NCBI RefSeq assembly: GCF_051912485.1
Contig: NZ_CP196822.1
Location: forward strand, 1,922,001 to 1,986,000
DNA: 64,000 bases
Source of the DNA: Nitrobacter sp051912485
GTDB taxonomy: Bacteria; Pseudomonadota; Alphaproteobacteria; Rhizobiales; Xanthobacteraceae
Reading direction: 5' to 3'
The stretch's first letter is position 1. Each line of letters begins with the position of its first letter. A program made the position numbers and the translations under genes. The notes under the pieces were generated by a model, which was not told the origin of the DNA, ran no database searches, and saw only the letters and a list, made by a program, of their open reading frames with translations. Positions 1-8,577 of the stretch are shown one piece after another.

Positions 1-598
1 GCATACCCATGCGGCCGGCCAGCGGCGCGTAGATGTCGAGGGTCTCTTCGGCGATGCGCTGACGTGACGCGGGCGGCACGAATTCCAGGGTCCGCATGTT
101 GTGCAACCGGTCGGCAAGCTTGATCAGCAGTACGCGGACATCTTCGGCAATCGCGAGCAGCAGCTTGCGCAGGTTTTCGGCCTGCTTGGCCTCGCGCGAG
201 ACCAGCTCCAGCCGTTTCAGCTTGGTCAGGCCCTCGACCAGCGCGCCGATCTCGTGACCGAACATGTTGTCGATCTCGGCCCGGGTGGCCTCGGTGTCCT
301 CGATGGTATCGTGCAGCAGCGCCGCGACGATGGTGGCATCATCGAGCTTGAGACCCGTCAGGATGGCCGCGACCTCGAGCGGGTGGGAAAAATAGGGATC
401 GCCTGACGCGCGTGTCTGCTCGCCGTGGGCCTTCATGGCATAGACATAGGCCCGATTCAGCAAATCCTCGTCGGTATCCGGGTTGTATGAGCGAACGCGC
501 TCGACCAGATCGTACTGGCGCATCATGCGCGGGCGCGGCGGCCTAGCCGGGGCGACCGGCGTCGGTGCCACCCCGACCGAATCGGGCGCGGTCTGCAT
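1..598 (-). CDS. rsh: RelA/SpoT-family bifunctional (p)ppGpp synthetase/hydrolase, N-terminal part (runs off window)
   Basis: Reading the minus strand gives the N-terminus of a Rsh protein, the alphaproteobacterial enzyme that makes and degrades (p)ppGpp in the stringent response. Visible are the start of the HD hydrolase domain with SHPLEVAAIL, the metal-binding ALLHDTIEDT motif and the LADRLHNMRTLEF segment. The synthetase, TGS and ACT domains lie beyond base 1. Translation could begin at the double ATG at 526/523 (MMRQYDLVERV) or at in-frame ATGs at 598, 628 or 646. I give 598 because a GGGG stretch lies just upstream, but 526 fits the conserved homology start equally well. It lies downstream of rpoZ on the same strand, as in other Rhizobiales, with a terminator between them. 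Confidence 0.93.
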   Translation of the reverse strand, partial: MQTAPDSVGVAPTPVAPARPPRPRMMRQYDLVERVRSYNPDTDEDLLNRAYVYAMKAHGEQTRASGDPYFSHPLEVAAILTGLKLDDATIVAALLHDTIEDTEATRAEIDNMFGHEIGALVEGLTKLKRLELVSREAKQAENLRKLLLAIAEDVRVLLIKLADRLHNMRTLEFVPPASRQRIAEETLDIYAPLAGRMGM

Positions 599-791
599 CT
601 GCCCCTTTCTGCGAGGCCAACTCGCCATAGAACTCAATGCCTTCATCGCGCGGGAACGGTCCTCTCACCCTCCAATATCTATCCTAGATTGTCCCGGCCG
701 AAAGTCGAACTCGAACTTTTGCCGCACGAGATTTTGGTTATCGGAGAAGGAGGTCCCAGCCGGACTTCCTCCCTCCCCGTCCCCTGAACGC

Positions 792-818
792 AAAAAGCCC
801 GGACCAGGGTCCGGGCTT
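792..818 (-). terminator. Rho-independent terminator after rpoZ
   Basis: A perfect 11-bp inverted repeat (AAGCCCGGACC / GGTCCGGGCTT, 795-805 and 808-818) is followed, reading the minus strand, by a run of five T (complement of 792-796). It lies 27 bases past the rpoZ stop and should separate rpoZ transcripts from rsh. Confidence 0.85.
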
Positions 819-844
819 GCGAATCTGGCGAGGGCGACGGGCGC

Positions 845-1237
845 TCACTCATCCTCTTCGGGCTGCTCTTCGGGGGGTGCGAGCCCCTCCAGACCCTTCA
901 GCAGCTCTTCCTCAGTCATACGCTCAACCGCGACCTCGGTGTCGTCGGCATCGACGCTCGCCCCGGCCGAGCCGATCAAGGGCACTGTGTCGGGCTCCGG
1001 CTCGTCGACCTCGACAAACTTTTGCAAGGAATGAACCAACTCTTCGCGCATATCTTCGGGCGAGATGGTCTGCTCGGCAATCTCGCGGAGCGAAACCACC
1101 GGATTCTTGTCGTTGTCGCGATCAATCGTAAGTTGCGAACCCGACGAAATCATCCGCGCACGATGCGCGGCCAAAAGAACCAGGTCGAACCGGTTGTCGA
1201 CCTTGTCAATGCAGTCTTCCACGGTGACGCGCGCCAT
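845..1237 (-). CDS. rpoZ: RNA polymerase omega subunit
   Basis: A 130-residue protein beginning MARVTVEDCIDKVDNRFDLV, the signature N-terminus of omega, which helps assemble RNA polymerase by chaperoning the beta-prime subunit and links the polymerase to ppGpp. The conserved core (FDLVLLAAHRAR, then VVSLREIAEQTI) lies in the first 65 residues. The rest is an acidic tail ending in PPEEQPEEDE, longer than the E. coli protein (about 91 residues) but usual for Rhizobiales. It precedes rsh on the same strand, as expected for the family. Confidence 0.97.
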   Translation of the reverse strand: MARVTVEDCIDKVDNRFDLVLLAAHRARMISSGSQLTIDRDNDKNPVVSLREIAEQTISPEDMREELVHSLQKFVEVDEPEPDTVPLIGSAGASVDADDTEVAVERMTEEELLKGLEGLAPPEEQPEEDE

Positions 1238-1578
1238 CGCCTGTCGCTCCGTTAAGGGGGCCGAAATTGTTAGATATGTCCGCTAGGTATAGTGGGTTTG
1301 CGGGTTGCGCAACAGGGAATTTAACATTTGGCGCGAACGCCGGTGTCTGGTAGCCCTTACCGGAGCCAGAAGGCCGGCGTCCGGAGAAGCGGAATAAGTC
1401 CCAGTCGGACAAGAAATCGCTTCATTGCTTCCTCATCGTATCATACGCTTGCCCTTGCCTCACATCATTGCGTTATTGTCTGGGTCAGTCTGATCCGCAA
1501 GACGCAATTTTGCATCATTGGAGCGCATGGCGGACCTCAATCGCACCAATAACGCCAACAACGATCACGAGAACATTG
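1238..1578. other. Divergent intergenic region between rpoZ and the NYN gene
   Basis: 341 bases with no convincing gene. It must hold the rpoZ promoter (minus) and the promoter of the NYN-UDG pair (plus). A TTGCGC / TATACC pair on the minus strand near 1285-1312 is a possible sigma-70 site, but its 15-base spacing is short, so I do not call it. Confidence 0.5.
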
Positions 1579-2208
1579 ATGTCACCCGCCTCCAACAAGA
1601 TCGCGCTCTTTATCGATGGCGCCAATCTCTACGCAACTGCCAAGACGCTCGGCTTTGACATCGACTACAAGCGTCTCCTCAAGGAATTTCAGTCCCGTGG
1701 CACCCTCGTGCGCGCCTTCTATTACACCGCGATCATCGAGGATCAGGAATACTCATCGATACGACCGCTGATCGACTGGCTCGACTACAACGGTTACACC
1801 GTGGTCACGAAAGCCACCAAGGAATTCATCGACGCCAGCGGCCGCCGCAAGGTCAAGGGCAACATGGACATCGAGCTTGCGGTCGATGCGATGGAGCTTG
1901 CCGAACACGTCGACCAGATCGTGCTGTTCTCGGGCGACGGCGATTTCCGCTCGCTTGTCGAAGCGGTACAGCGCCGCGGCGTCCGCGTGACCGTCGTTTC
2001 CACGATCTCGAGCCAGCCACCGATGATCGCGGATGAATTGCGCCGCCAGGCCGACGTCTTCACCGATTTGGTCGAGCTGCAACCGAAGCTCGGCCGCGAT
2101 CCGTCGGAGCGTCAGGCGCCGCGCGAGCCGCGCCACCATGCGCCCCAGTTCCTGCAGCGAGCTACCACTGTGGCACCTCGGCACGATGACGACGACTTCG
2201 AGGCCTGA
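1579..2208 (+). CDS. NYN-domain (LabA/DUF88, PIN-like) protein
   Basis: A 209-residue protein of the LabA/DUF88 NYN family, which has a PIN-like nuclease fold and is thought to act on RNA. The acidic motifs are visible: ALFIDGANLYA near the N-terminus, KGNMDIELAVDAM in the middle and LFSGDGDFRSLV further on, giving the conserved Asp set. The start is the ATG at 1579 (MSPASNKIALF); the open frame continues 37 codons upstream, but that stretch is not protein-like. The C-terminal 40 residues are polar and probably disordered. The stop overlaps the next gene by 23 bases, so the two are probably translated from one mRNA. The exact substrate is unknown. Confidence 0.85.
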   Translation: MSPASNKIALFIDGANLYATAKTLGFDIDYKRLLKEFQSRGTLVRAFYYTAIIEDQEYSSIRPLIDWLDYNGYTVVTKATKEFIDASGRRKVKGNMDIELAVDAMELAEHVDQIVLFSGDGDFRSLVEAVQRRGVRVTVVSTISSQPPMIADELRRQADVFTDLVELQPKLGRDPSERQAPREPRHHAPQFLQRATTVAPRHDDDDFEA

Positions 2209-2887
2209 CATACAGTCTCGCGCCGAGCCCGCTTTATCCGGCGCGAACCAGGCCAGCGCAGAACCCGACCGCGATTGTCCGCTTTGTCCGCGGCTGGTCG
2301 ATTATCGCTTGTCGGTGCGAGCACGCGAACCTGACTGGTTCAACGCCCCCGTCCCCTCTTTCGGCAACGCTGATGCCACCCTGCTGATTGTTGGCCTGGC
2401 CCCGGGCGTGCAGGGAGCCAACCGCACCGGGCGGCCGTTTACCGGCGATTACGCAGGCGATCTGCTTTACGCCACGTTGCTCAAATATGGCTTTGCCACG
2501 GGACACTACCAGGCTCGTCCCGACGACGGCTTGATCTTGCTCGATTGCCGCATCAGCAATGCTGTGCGCTGCGTGCCGCCGCAAAACAAGCCGCTGCCGG
2601 CGGAGATCAACACCTGCCGCGCATTCCTGAGCGCCACGCTGGCGGCGATGCCCCGGCTGCAAGCGATTGTCGCGCTCGGCCGCATCGCTCATGATTCCGT
2701 GGTGAAGGGGCTCGGTCTGCGCGCCAAGGCCGCACCCTTCGCGCACGGTGCGGTACACCGTGCCGGTGCGCTCAGGCTCTACGACAGCTATCACTGCTCC
2801 CGCTACAACACCAACACCCGCGTTCTGACACCCGAAATGTTCGAGAAGGTGTTCGCGCAGGTGCGCGCCGACGTGACCAGGCTCTGA
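2186..2887 (+). CDS. Uracil-DNA glycosylase, family 5 (UDGb type)
   Basis: A 233-residue Fe-S uracil-DNA glycosylase that removes uracil and other deaminated bases from DNA. The N-terminal CPLCPRL supplies cluster cysteines. GLAPGVQGANRTGRPFTGD is the family-5 form of motif A, in which the usual catalytic Asp/Asn is absent. The C-terminal SYHCSRYNTNTRVLT is the His-containing motif B equivalent. The ATG at 2186 (MTTTSRPDIQ) is preferred; the frame is open upstream only as a shadow of the NYN gene. Overlap with the upstream NYN gene suggests cotranscription, so DNA repair and a PIN-like nuclease may be expressed together. Confidence 0.9.
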   Translation: MTTTSRPDIQSRAEPALSGANQASAEPDRDCPLCPRLVDYRLSVRAREPDWFNAPVPSFGNADATLLIVGLAPGVQGANRTGRPFTGDYAGDLLYATLLKYGFATGHYQARPDDGLILLDCRISNAVRCVPPQNKPLPAEINTCRAFLSATLAAMPRLQAIVALGRIAHDSVVKGLGLRAKAAPFAHGAVHRAGALRLYDSYHCSRYNTNTRVLTPEMFEKVFAQVRADVTRL

Positions 2888-2891
2888 ATTT

Positions 2892-3206
2892 CTATCTCGC
2901 TTCCGTGAAGCGGATACCCATCATCTCTCCGTTTCGCCAGACCCGTTCGCATTCCCTCGGCGGCGAATTCGGGACCAGCGCGATACCGAAACGCTTCGGC
3001 AAGGTCAGACCAGAGGCGATCACAAGGCGCGCGCCGTCGTTGGAGATGTCCATGACCTGGCACTCCGATCTGCCTTTAAGGGTGTCGAGCACAAGCCACG
3101 CCCGTTGATGGCGGCGGCGCATGCGCCGAATGGCGCGTTTCTGTTTGATCCGCATGGCCAGAGCTAACCACCTCAAAGCTGAAATTGCCTTGAACCGATC
3201 GTTCAA
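2892..3206 (-). CDS. PilZ-domain protein
   Basis: A 104-residue single-domain PilZ protein, a cyclic-di-GMP receptor family. The arginine motif (RRRHQR, about residues 29-34) and the following DISNDGARL, matching the D/N-x-S-x-x-G signature, are both present, so ligand binding is likely. It has no output domain and must act by binding a partner. The start at 3206 (MNDRFKA) is the longest; MRIKQKR at 3155 is an alternative. It lies tail to tail with the uracil-DNA glycosylase, with only four bases between their stops. Confidence 0.85.
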   Translation of the reverse strand: MNDRFKAISALRWLALAMRIKQKRAIRRMRRRHQRAWLVLDTLKGRSECQVMDISNDGARLVIASGLTLPKRFGIALVPNSPPRECERVWRNGEMMGIRFTEAR

Positions 3207-3258
3207 AGTTTAACGGTCGGAGCCGAAACGCGCCGTGGCAGGAAACATCGTGCGCCGG

Positions 3259-3840
3259 CTATCGCGGAACGGGATTCGCCCTCAGCCACGAGAGCACGTC
3301 GCCCGCATTCCGGTCAGGCGGGAATACCGGATAGAATACGTGACTTATCCGGCCGTCGTCGACGATCAGCGTCAGCCGCCCGATCAGGGTAACCCCCGCG
3401 ACCTCCATGGTCGGCAGATCGAGTGCGTGGGTCAGCGAAAGATTCTCGTCAGACAGCACGGCGAACGGCAGATGCAGGCGTGCAGCCATCTCGCTCTGGT
3501 AGTCGTGGTCCTGCGTCGACAGACCGAACACATGCCTTGCGCCGGCTGATTTCAGTTCAGCGAACAGATCGCGGAATGCGCAGGCCTGGGGCGTGCAACC
3601 CCGCGCGCCCGGGATCAGGTCCCAGTCGTCGACCAGACCGATTTTGCCTGGCTCGCCGGTGCGCGGATAGGCGAAAACCACCGTTCGACCCTTCAGCTCC
3701 GACAGCCGCACCGATGAACCGTCGGTTGCGATCAGATCGAGCGGCGGAATCGTTTGTCCTGGCAAGTTCCGCGCGGCGCCATCGTCGGCCGGCGCCGGAA
3801 TCTTGCTCCAATCGACCTTGAGCAGATGCTTCTGGTTCAT
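3259..3840 (-). CDS. Peroxiredoxin (AhpC/TSA, thioredoxin fold)
   Basis: A 193-residue thioredoxin-fold protein whose RGCTPQACAFRD segment is the peroxidatic-cysteine region of PrxQ/BCP-like peroxiredoxins (GCTxEAxxFRD), with a second cysteine four residues on that could act as the resolving residue. DLIATDGSSVRLSEL and VVFAYPRTGEPG before it are the typical strands. These enzymes reduce hydroperoxides in the cytoplasm. The usual PxxxTxxC is stretched: about 14 residues separate YPRTG from the catalytic cysteine, as in a subset of alphaproteobacterial members. The start is the ATG at 3840. Confidence 0.85.
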   Translation of the reverse strand: MNQKHLLKVDWSKIPAPADDGAARNLPGQTIPPLDLIATDGSSVRLSELKGRTVVFAYPRTGEPGKIGLVDDWDLIPGARGCTPQACAFRDLFAELKSAGARHVFGLSTQDHDYQSEMAARLHLPFAVLSDENLSLTHALDLPTMEVAGVTLIGRLTLIVDDGRISHVFYPVFPPDRNAGDVLSWLRANPVPR

Positions 3841-3906
3841 CGCATCACTTCTGCTTCACCCATCGAGGCCCGCCAAGCAGTTCACACCTCAGGGTGACGA
3901 AATCCG

Positions 3907-4380
3907 TTATCCCCTCGCCCGCAGCAACCGGCCTTTCTCGCGTCCCCAGTCACGCTTCTTCTCGGTCTCGCGCTTGTCGTGCAGCTTCTTGCCCTTGGCG
4001 ACCGCCAGCAGCAGCTTGGCTCGTCCGCGTTCGTTGAAATAGAGCTTGAGCGGAATCAGCGTCATGCCCTCACGATCGACCGCGCCCATCAGCTTGTTAA
4101 TCTGCTTTTTGTGCAACAGCAGCTTGCGTGGCCGCTTTGGCTCATGATTGAAGCGGTTTGCCTGCAGGTACTCCGGGATGTTGGCGTTGATCAGCCAGAT
4201 CTCGCCATTTTTCGAATCGGCGTAGGATTCGGCAATCGTGCTCTTGCCGCGGCGGATCGACTTGACCTCGGTGCCGGTCAGCGCAATGCCAGCCTCGACG
4301 GTATCCTCGATCGCATAGTTGAACCGCGCCTTGCGATTTTCAGCGACCACCTTGATCGCGCGCTCGTTCTTCTCGGCCAT
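3907..4380 (-). CDS. smpB: SsrA-binding protein SmpB
   Basis: A 157-residue SmpB, the protein partner of tmRNA in trans-translation, which rescues stalled ribosomes. Family signatures are clear: the start MAEKNERAIKVVAENRKAR, the TGTEVKSIRRGK turn, IPEYLQANRFNHEPKRPRKLLLHK, and a basic C-terminal tail (KLHDKRETEKKRDWGREKGR) that inserts into the ribosomal decoding site. The ATG at 4380 matches the family start; 39 in-frame upstream codons overlap the palindromes and are not part of the protein. In many Rhizobiales smpB follows dapA, as here with mscL between. Confidence 0.97.
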   Translation of the reverse strand: MAEKNERAIKVVAENRKARFNYAIEDTVEAGIALTGTEVKSIRRGKSTIAESYADSKNGEIWLINANIPEYLQANRFNHEPKRPRKLLLHKKQINKLMGAVDREGMTLIPLKLYFNERGRAKLLLAVAKGKKLHDKRETEKKRDWGREKGRLLRARG

Positions 4381-4392
4381 ACCTAAAACCTC

Positions 4393-4596
4393 CGGGCGTC
4401 GCTTTTCAAGGACGGCGACGACGCCCGATCCTTCAGTGTCTCGATTTTGAAGTTCGCATGTCCTTGCAGCAATCTCTGATGCGAACTTCGAAATCAAAGA
4501 GACACTAGTAAATCTATCACTCGGTGTGGTTTTGGATCGAAAGTTCTCTTAACGGACTCGCCGCAACAATGAAGAGAACTTTCGATCCACCACACC
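4393..4596. repeat. Three consecutive inverted repeats between smpB and mscL
   Basis: The 226-base gap holds three palindromes in a row. The first has 9-bp arms (4393-4401 and 4419-4427). The second has arms of about 25 bases (4435-4459 and 4479-4506) with a few mismatches around a GAAGTTCGCAT core. The third also has arms of about 25 bases (4523-4550 and 4572-4596) around a GGATCGAAAGTTCTCTT core. The two long ones share the same architecture: long arms, 19-21 base loop, no T-run. They could fold into strong RNA hairpins between mscL and smpB, or be small mobile palindromic elements. Confidence 0.8.
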
Positions 4597-4606
4597 AGGC
4601 ATTGCG

Positions 4607-5026
4607 CTATTTCTTCGTTTTCAAGAGATCGCGGATTTCGGTCAGGAGTTCTTGCTCGCGGGTCGGCTTCGGCGCCGCCGCGGATGCCGTCTCGTCCTTG
4701 CGCTTCAGCCTGTTCATTCCTTTGATGACGATGAACAGCACGAAGGCGACAATCAGGAAGTTCAGCGTCAGAGTCAGGAAGTTGCCCCAGGCCAGTACCG
4801 CGCCCTGTTTCTTGGCATCGGCCAGGTTCGAGGCATTCACCGTCTTGGACAGCGGCGTGAAATAGTTCGAGAAGTCGAGGCCGCCCGTGACGGCGCCGAT
4901 GATCGGCATGATGATGTCGGCCACTATCGAGGAGACGATGCCCCCGAACGCGGCACCGATAATGACGCCGACGGCGAGATCGACGACATTTCCCTTCATC
5001 GCAAATTCGCGAAATTCTTTCAGCAT
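4607..5026 (-). CDS. mscL: Large-conductance mechanosensitive channel
   Basis: A 139-residue MscL, the homopentameric inner-membrane channel that opens under membrane tension to release solutes during osmotic downshock. The start is the ATG at 5026 (MLKEFREFAMKGNVVDLAVG, the family N-terminus). The first membrane helix (VVDLAVGVIIGAAFGGIVSS) with the glycine-rich gate, the periplasmic loop, the second helix (FLTLTLNFLIVAFVLF) and the charged cytoplasmic C-terminal helix (REQELLTEIRDLLK) are all present. Length is normal. It lies between dapA and smpB on the same strand. Confidence 0.97.
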   Translation of the reverse strand: MLKEFREFAMKGNVVDLAVGVIIGAAFGGIVSSIVADIIMPIIGAVTGGLDFSNYFTPLSKTVNASNLADAKKQGAVLAWGNFLTLTLNFLIVAFVLFIVIKGMNRLKRKDETASAAAPKPTREQELLTEIRDLLKTKK

Positions 5027-5094
5027 CGCTGTGCTCCCGATATTTCGCCGCTGCGCGCCGTACCAGCCATTCAACCCAAGTGAGCGATCAGGCC

Positions 5095-5985
5095 TCAGTT
5101 AAGCAAACCCGCATGAACCATGGCATCCCGAATGACCTTTCCGGTCGGCGGCGTCACCGGCATCAGTGGCTGACGCACGACCTCATCGAGCCGGCCGAGC
5201 AGCTTAAGGCCGTGCTTGGCTCCGGCGACGCCCGGCTCCTTGAAAATGGCGTCGTGCAGCGGCACCAGCCGGTCCTGAAACTTGAGACCGGTGGCATAGT
5301 CTCCCTTGAGCACCGCGGACATCAAGCTCGCACACAACTTTGGTGCCACATTGGCGGTTACCGAGATGCAGCCGTGTCCACCCGCCGCCATATAGGCGAG
5401 CGCCGTCATGTCCTCGCCCGACAACTGGATGAAGTCCGGTCCCATTGCTTGGCGCTGCAGAGAGACCCGCGCCAGATTGGCGGTGGCGTCCTTGACGCCA
5501 GCGATATTCTTCAACTCGAACAGCCGCGCCATCGTCTCCACGGCGAGATCGACGACCGAGCGCGATGGAATGTTATAGACGATGATCGGGATGCCGATCG
5601 CGTCATTCACCGCCTTGAAGTGATGGTACATGCCTTCTTGCGTCGGTTTGTTGTAGTACGGCGTCACCACCAGCACCGCGTCGGCGCCGGCCTTCTCGGC
5701 ATGAAGAGCCAGATCGACCGCCTCGCGGGTTGAATTCGAGCCCGCGCCCGCAATCACCGGAACCCGACCCTTCGCCTCGTTGATACACCATTCCACCACC
5801 TTGCGGTGCTCGTCGTGGCTCAGCGTCGGACTCTCGCCGGTTGTGCCGACCGGCACGAGTCCGTGGACGCCCTCATCGATCTGCCAACTCACCAAGCTGC
5901 GGAAGGCGGCCTCATCGACGGAGCCGTTCTTGAACGGCGTCACCAGGGCGGTATACGACCCATGGAACTTCGCCTTGCTTGCCAT
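5095..5985 (-). CDS. dapA: 4-hydroxy-tetrahydrodipicolinate synthase
   Basis: A 296-residue TIM-barrel enzyme that condenses pyruvate with aspartate semialdehyde in the diaminopimelate/lysine pathway, feeding both lysine and peptidoglycan. Motifs: ALVTPFKNGSVDEAAF, the GTTGESPTL loop, the catalytic tyrosine in VYNIPSRS, and the Schiff-base lysine in AGVKDATAN. The start is the ATG at 5985 (MASKAKFHGSYTALVTPF); the 18-codon upstream extension is rejected. It is divergent from the lytic transglycosylase gene that follows. Confidence 0.96.
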   Translation of the reverse strand: MASKAKFHGSYTALVTPFKNGSVDEAAFRSLVSWQIDEGVHGLVPVGTTGESPTLSHDEHRKVVEWCINEAKGRVPVIAGAGSNSTREAVDLALHAEKAGADAVLVVTPYYNKPTQEGMYHHFKAVNDAIGIPIIVYNIPSRSVVDLAVETMARLFELKNIAGVKDATANLARVSLQRQAMGPDFIQLSGEDMTALAYMAAGGHGCISVTANVAPKLCASLMSAVLKGDYATGLKFQDRLVPLHDAIFKEPGVAGAKHGLKLLGRLDEVVRQPLMPVTPPTGKVIRDAMVHAGLLN

Positions 5986-6214
5986 TATCCGCTCCAACAC
6001 GTTGCGCGGCTTCGCTATCTGCCGAATTCGAAGCCGCATCAGTCATATCGGGTCTGACGCTGCTCCGAAAGGTCCGCCCCCAAAGCGCAGCCGCGATTTT
6101 GCCGCGGTCAGGGCGCACACGACCTGACGCCCGAATTTTAGTATTTTGTCCACATGTTCAATGAAATAGTAATGGGATCTTAGGGGCCTGCGTAATTCGC
6201 CGAGAGGGATTGCC

Positions 6215-8491
6215 GTGACGTTGCTTGCTCGTGCATCAAGGTTGCGAACGACGGCTTTGGGCGCAAGCCTCGTACTCGCGGCCGGGCTCTGGGCCGGGAC
6301 CGCGAATGCGGAGAAGGCGAAGACCGAGAAAGCCGCCAAGACCGAGAAGGCTGCCAAGACTCCAGCATCGAAGCCACAGCCGGCTTCGCACCGTGCTGTT
6401 CCGAAGACGATCACCAGCCAAGCGCATCGCAAGACCTCTCCCCCAGCACATGGCAAGACCTCTGCCCCGGACAAGGCCAGGGCCACCGTAGCTCCGGCAA
6501 TTCAACCGGCCACACGCCAGCACGCAACGCTTCCGCCACCGTCGAAGCGCAAGCCCGTCCCGGAAGCTGCGATGGCAGCGACGTCATCAACATCGCGCGC
6601 CGATCTTGAAGCACTTCAGAACGTCATCGACCTGACTCGCAAGCGTCAGACGTCCGACGCCACGCAGGTCGAGTCCAGCATGACAGACCCGGTGGCGCGC
6701 AAGCTCGCCGAGTGGATCATCTTGCGCAGCGAGGACAACGGCGCGCCGACCGAACGCTACCGCGCCTTCATCACAGCCAATCCGAGCTGGCCGTCGCAGA
6801 CATTCCTGCGCCGGCGCGCGGAAGCTGCGCTGTGGGACGATCGTCGCGACGACGCCACAGTGCTGGCCTGGTTCGAAAACGAACAACCGCAGTCGGCCAA
6901 GGGACGGTTCGCACTGGCGCGCGCCCTGCTCGCGCGCGGCGACCGCGCCAACGCCGTGCAGCTGGTCCGCGAAGCTTGGCGGACCGATTCGATGTCGGAA
7001 CCGGTCGAGGAAAAAGCGCTGGAAGTGTTCGGGGCACTGCTAACGCCGGGCGATCAGAAAGCCCGGATGGATTATCTGCTTTACGGCCGCGAAAGCGATG
7101 CGGCGGTGCGTGCGGCAAAGCGGCTCGGAAGCGCCGAGGTCGCCCTCGCCAGGGCGCGGATTGCCGCCGACCACAAATCCTCCAACTTGCGCGCACTGCT
7201 CGAAAACGTACCGCGCGAGCTGCATGGCGACCCCGGCTACGTTTTCGCCCGCATCCAGCTTTTGCGCCGCGAGGAGAAGTTCGCGGAAGCCGCTCGGCTT
7301 ATGTTGAATGCGCCGCGGGATCCCAACCGGCTTTACAATGTCGACGAATGGTGGATCGAGCGGCGCCTGCTTGCGCGCAAGATGATCGACGTCGGCGACT
7401 ATCGCACCGCCTATCTTATTGCGCGCGATGCGGCGCTCCCCGCACGGGATATCTATAAAACCGAACAGGAGTTCACCGCCGGCTGGATCGCCCTGCGTTT
7501 CCTGAAGGATCCCAACACCGCCGCCCGCCATTTCGCCCGCATTGGCGTCGGCAGCGTCAACCCGACCGCGCTGGCGCGGGCCGGCTACTGGCAGGGCCGC
7601 GCCGCTGAGGCCGCGGGCCGCGTTCAGGATGCCCGTCACGCCTATGCTGCGGCGGCAGAGCAGTCCACCAGCTACTACGGCCAGCTCGCGCGCGCGAAGC
7701 TCGGACTGCCGCAGATCGAATTGCGCGGCGTCCCCGGCAGCCGGTCGCGCGGCGTCGAACGGCTGGAGATCGTGCGCGCCGTCCAGCTTCTTTATGCGAT
7801 CGGCAAAGGCGAATTCGCGCTCCCGATCTTTGCCGACATGGGCGAAAACGGCGACCCCGATGCGGTGCTGGGACTGGGTGAACTCGCCGCACGTCACGGC
7901 GATGCGCGAGGTATGCTGCTGGCCGGCAAGGCTGCGCTCAATCGTGGATTGCCGTTCGATTTCTATGCCTATCCCGTCAGCGGGATTCCGCCGTTCAAAT
8001 CGATCGGACCGGATATCGAACGCAGCATCGTCTATGCGATCGCCCGGCAGGAAAGTGCCTTCAATCCGTCGGTGGTGTCGCCGGCCCATGCCTATGGCTT
8101 AATGCAGGTGACGCCGGATGCGGGACGATACGTCTGCAAGAAATACGGCGTCGGCTTCGACCTCCAGCGCATGAAGAACGAGCCCGCTTACAACGCTGCG
8201 CTCGGCGCAGCGGAACTCGGAGGCCTGCTCGAGGACTATCGCGGCTCCTACATCATGACCTTCGCGGCCTACAACGCCGGGCGCGGCAGCGTGAAAAAAT
8301 GGATCGAGCGTTACGGTGATCCACGCGATCCCGCAGTCGACGCGGTGGACTGGGTCGAACTGATCCCGTTCTCGGAGACGCGCAACTACGTGCAACGCAT
8401 CATGGAAAACCTGCAGGTCTATCGCGCGCGCTTCGGCGGCGGCTCCAAGTTGCAGATCGAGGCGGACCTGCACCGTGGCGCCACCGAATAG
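6215..8491 (+). CDS. Soluble lytic murein transglycosylase (SLT)
   Basis: A 758-residue periplasmic peptidoglycan-cleaving enzyme. It starts with GTG at 6215, placed by a GAGAGGGA ribosome-binding site five bases upstream. A signal peptide (residues 1-32, ending GTANA) is followed by a Lys/Ala/Pro-rich linker to about residue 125, then a long alpha-superhelical region typical of Slt70. The C-terminal SLT domain contains the catalytic glutamate in AIARQESAFNP, then GLMQVTPDAG, and AAYNAGRGSV. The enzyme forms 1,6-anhydromuropeptides. It is divergent from dapA, whose product feeds peptidoglycan precursors. Confidence 0.93.
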   Translation: MTLLARASRLRTTALGASLVLAAGLWAGTANAEKAKTEKAAKTEKAAKTPASKPQPASHRAVPKTITSQAHRKTSPPAHGKTSAPDKARATVAPAIQPATRQHATLPPPSKRKPVPEAAMAATSSTSRADLEALQNVIDLTRKRQTSDATQVESSMTDPVARKLAEWIILRSEDNGAPTERYRAFITANPSWPSQTFLRRRAEAALWDDRRDDATVLAWFENEQPQSAKGRFALARALLARGDRANAVQLVREAWRTDSMSEPVEEKALEVFGALLTPGDQKARMDYLLYGRESDAAVRAAKRLGSAEVALARARIAADHKSSNLRALLENVPRELHGDPGYVFARIQLLRREEKFAEAARLMLNAPRDPNRLYNVDEWWIERRLLARKMIDVGDYRTAYLIARDAALPARDIYKTEQEFTAGWIALRFLKDPNTAARHFARIGVGSVNPTALARAGYWQGRAAEAAGRVQDARHAYAAAAEQSTSYYGQLARAKLGLPQIELRGVPGSRSRGVERLEIVRAVQLLYAIGKGEFALPIFADMGENGDPDAVLGLGELAARHGDARGMLLAGKAALNRGLPFDFYAYPVSGIPPFKSIGPDIERSIVYAIARQESAFNPSVVSPAHAYGLMQVTPDAGRYVCKKYGVGFDLQRMKNEPAYNAALGAAELGGLLEDYRGSYIMTFAAYNAGRGSVKKWIERYGDPRDPAVDAVDWVELIPFSETRNYVQRIMENLQVYRARFGGGSKLQIEADLHRGATE

Positions 8492-8577
8492 CGCGAGATA
8501 TACCCGGGCTAACTGCTCATGCCGGCGCTTAAGCGATGAGGCAGTCTTCGCGCAAATGGCGCGGCCGGCCGCCCGAT

